Position numbers and translations under genes: made by a program
Notes under the pieces: model-generated
Databases searched by the model: none
Told to the model about the DNA's origin: nothing
What the model saw: the letters and a program-made list of their open reading frames with translations, nothing else
Shown here: one piece after another, positions 6,351 through 8,090 of the stretch
Position numbering within the stretch: the first letter of the stretch is position 1
Layout: the number at the start of each line of letters is the position of its first letter
DNA from: Campylobacteraceae bacterium
GTDB lineage: Bacteria > Campylobacterota > Campylobacteria > Campylobacterales > Sulfurovaceae
Length of the DNA: 8,090 bases
Direction: 5' to 3'
NCBI GenBank assembly: GCA_027056615.1
Contig: JALUKJ010000321.1
Span: forward strand, 1 to 8,090

Positions 6351-7466
6351 TTAATTTTTTTTAGTTAGAAAAACACCCGATTCAATATGATGGGTATGAG
6401 GAAACTGGTCAAAAATAGCACTCTGCATTATCTTATGAGTCTGCGTCAATCCGACTAAATCTCGGGCTAAAGTCTCTGGATTACAAGAGATATAGATGAT
6501 ATTTTCTATATTTGAAATAAGTTTTATAGTGTCAATATCTAACCCTGCTCGTGGAGGGTCAACCAATACTGTTGAAAAAGCATAAGAGTCTAAATCAACA
6601 TCTTTAAGTCTAGTAAACTCTCTCTCTTTATTTAGTGCTTGTGTCATCTCCTCTGAAGCCAAACGAATAAACTCTATATTTGTAATACTATTTAGTTCAC
6701 AATTCTCTTTAGCCGCGTAGATAGAACGTTTTGAAATCTCTGTGGCTAAGACCTTAGTAAAATATTTAGAGAGTGGAATGGTAAAATTCCCCAAACCACA
6801 ATAACTCTCTAAAAAATCTCCACCTTGTACTTTTTTAGCCTGTTTAATCGCCCACTCAATCATCTGAACATTCACAACAGGGTTTGGTTGCGTAAAACCA
6901 CTCTCATAGTGCCGATAGAGATACTCTTGTACATCTATTAAGAGCTTTTCAGTTACAAACTCATCAGAGAGAACTACTTTTTGTTTTCGACTTCGACCCA
7001 TAATCTTTGCAGATAAAAGTTTTTCAAGCTCTTTTGCCTCTGATTCCCAATCAGATTCTAACTTTCGGTGATAAATCATCGTTATAAGGCACTCATCCGT
7101 AGTGGTTGCCAAAAATTCAACAGCAAAAAGACGATGTTTTAAAACCTCTGAACCATTGATTTTATCAAGCAGAGGTTGCATACGCTTTTCAATAGGTTTT
7201 ATGACTTTAGGACATTCAACAATATTAAAAGCACCCTTTTCCGTGAGCTTACTCATTGCATAAAAAGCTTCATCACCCTCATGCCAAATCTTAAACTCTG
7301 ACCTTGCACGATAGTTTGCATCAGAAGCAGAAAAGACCTCTAAATCTTTAACATCAAAAGGAGAAAGAAGCCCTAATACTCGCTCTTTTTTCTCTGCTAA
7401 CTCTTCTTTATAACTTAACTCATAAACGCTACAAGAGCCACAAGTTCCAAAATGTTCACACTTCAA
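6351..7466 (-). CDS. trmA: tRNA (uracil-5-)-methyltransferase TrmA
   Basis: Methylates U54 of the tRNA T-loop with S-adenosylmethionine. The 371 residues align over nearly their whole length with E. coli TrmA (366): RARSEFKIWHEGDEAFY, FTQPN (Q193), the SAM loop LESYCGLGNFT at 219-229, VDPPRAGLD (D303), nucleophile C328 in SCNPETL, and HTHHIESGVFL with E362. The C328-E362 spacing of 34 equals that of E. coli C324-E358. Unlike E. coli TrmA, the N-terminus has C3-x5-C9-x2-C12, with C85 further on, the spacing of the 4Fe-4S ligands in RlmD (RumA); no TRAM domain precedes it. The start is TTG (7466-7464) with AAGG seven bases upstream; the next methionine is residue 71. It follows the helical-protein gene after 58 bases and precedes ccsBA across the inverted-repeat element. 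Confidence 0.93.
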   Translation of the reverse strand: MKCEHFGTCGSCSVYELSYKEELAEKKERVLGLLSPFDVKDLEVFSASDANYRARSEFKIWHEGDEAFYAMSKLTEKGAFNIVECPKVIKPIEKRMQPLLDKINGSEVLKHRLFAVEFLATTTDECLITMIYHRKLESDWESEAKELEKLLSAKIMGRSRKQKVVLSDEFVTEKLLIDVQEYLYRHYESGFTQPNPVVNVQMIEWAIKQAKKVQGGDFLESYCGLGNFTIPLSKYFTKVLATEISKRSIYAAKENCELNSITNIEFIRLASEEMTQALNKEREFTRLKDVDLDSYAFSTVLVDPPRAGLDIDTIKLISNIENIIYISCNPETLARDLVGLTQTHKIMQSAIFDQFPHTHHIESGVFLTKKN

Positions 7467-7494
7467 TACTATACCTTAATATTAATCTGCCGAC

Positions 7495-7500
7495 ATTTTA
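7495..7500 (-). promoter_or_regulatory. Candidate -10 box for trmA
   Basis: The minus strand reads TAAAAT, 28 bases before the TTG start, in the 58-base spacer after the helical-protein gene. It would allow trmA to be transcribed on its own. Motif evidence only. Confidence 0.22.
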
Positions 7501-7524
7501 GCTAAAAAGCTCTTGTTAGTGAAT

Positions 7525-8025
7525 TTACACTTCCTCTTTTTTTAATTTAGAGGCAATACCCTTAAAGAAACTGCTAAGCTCATCCATCGACTCAACAGTA
7601 AATTTCTCAACTTTATCTTTAGAGGTTTCAAACTCTTTTTGAATATCTTTACCATTTTTTTCCCAAAAATCTTCAGCCTCCATAGCTACCAATTTTGCCT
7701 TCAATTTTGCAACATCTAAACCTTCTTGTGCTGAATCGGCTACTTTACTTGCAAACTCTTCGATACTATCTTTTATCTGTTCAATATTCTCTTTTGCTTC
7801 CATAGCACCAAGATTTGCTTTAAGTATTTTTTCATCACTCTTTTGAGCAATATTTTCAGAAGCACTATCCAATTTAGAACCAATCTTAGAAAAAGTCTTT
7901 TTCAACTCTTCCCAAACCTCACTAGCACTCTCGCTTAACTCTTCAGTCAGTGAATCAACACTCTCTTCAACTGATTTCATTGCTTTTCTTGATTCATCTA
8001 CTGCTTTTTTTAAATTTTTTTCCAT
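7525..8025 (-). CDS. Charged, repeat-containing helical protein of unknown function
   Basis: The 166 residues are rich in Lys, Glu, Ser and Ala, contain no Cys or Pro, and show no signal peptide or membrane segment. Heptad-like spacing throughout (for example SVEESVDSLTEELSESASEVWEELKK at 18-43) predicts long amphipathic helices or coiled coil, like apolipoprotein- or LEA-like bacterial proteins. An internal duplication is visible: KANLGAMEA at 69-77 and KAKLVAMEA at 109-117, exactly 40 residues apart, each followed by an acidic helix ending in EEF or KEF. The gene is not one I can name. The ATG has only a weak purine stretch (AAAGAAA) upstream. The 65 bases beyond it (8026-8090) are AT-rich with no identifiable gene. 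trmA follows 58 bases downstream. Confidence 0.78.
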   Translation of the reverse strand: MEKNLKKAVDESRKAMKSVEESVDSLTEELSESASEVWEELKKTFSKIGSKLDSASENIAQKSDEKILKANLGAMEAKENIEQIKDSIEEFASKVADSAQEGLDVAKLKAKLVAMEAEDFWEKNGKDIQKEFETSKDKVEKFTVESMDELSSFFKGIASKLKKEEV

Positions 8026-8090
8026 AATAATTTCTTTTATTATCTTACAAATATTATTTAATTTAAATTATTTCACTTTTGAACTCTTTT

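Noticed and set aside
7500..7515. AGCT-TTTT-AGCT hairpin after the helical-protein gene as a terminator
   Set aside because: The stem is only four pairs and no T-tract follows on the minus strand.
8073..8090. Possible C-terminus of another minus-strand gene entering from the right edge
   Set aside because: All three minus frames reach a stop within 27 bases of the edge, so no frame can be favoured and nothing is recognisable.

Overview
The window looks like the chromosome of a low-GC member of the Campylobacterota (formerly Epsilonproteobacteria), probably a Sulfurimonas/Sulfurovum/Arcobacter-like lineage. The main evidence is a fused ResB-CcsA (CcsBA) cytochrome c synthetase of 1056 residues with a large extra periplasmic domain, a size and layout typical of that phylum. 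Other hints are strong AT bias, AGGA/AAGG ribosome sites, TTG starts, a TIGR02757 (DUF2400) protein and a TrmA with cysteines at its N-terminus. The genus assignment is inference.

Layout. Bases 1-90 are the last codons of an unidentified plus-strand gene. Bases 91-258 separate it from a convergent pair and hold a perfect REP-like palindrome and a second dyad. Bases 259-1285 (minus) are a small four-cysteine protein followed, with a 14-base overlap, by a TIGR02757 protein starting at TTG. An AT-rich divergent promoter region (1286-1459) separates that pair from plus-strand tcdA (1460-2101), which ends 5 bases from the convergent NUDIX gene. From 8025 down to 2107 every gene is on the minus strand: a charged helical protein with an internal repeat, trmA, ccsBA and a NUDT6-like NUDIX hydrolase placed 4 bases after ccsBA.

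The 331-base gap between trmA and ccsBA (6020-6350) contains no gene. Almost all of it is a 269-base element bounded by perfect 33-base inverted repeats. It can be drawn as a three-way junction: a 33-bp closing stem, an 18-bp arm and a 36-position arm with 30 pairs. The loops of the two arms are complementary to each other. A 5-base flanking direct repeat (TTTAA) fits a MITE-like insertion, but a structured RNA or regulatory element is also possible. This is the least explained feature of the window.

How the genes work together. TrmA (m5U54) and TcdA (cyclic t6A37) are both tRNA modification enzymes but are not in one transcription unit. CcsBA exports heme and attaches it to apocytochromes c. 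The rest are housekeeping or uncharacterised. I see no defence system, CRISPR array, prophage, transposase gene, rRNA or tRNA here.
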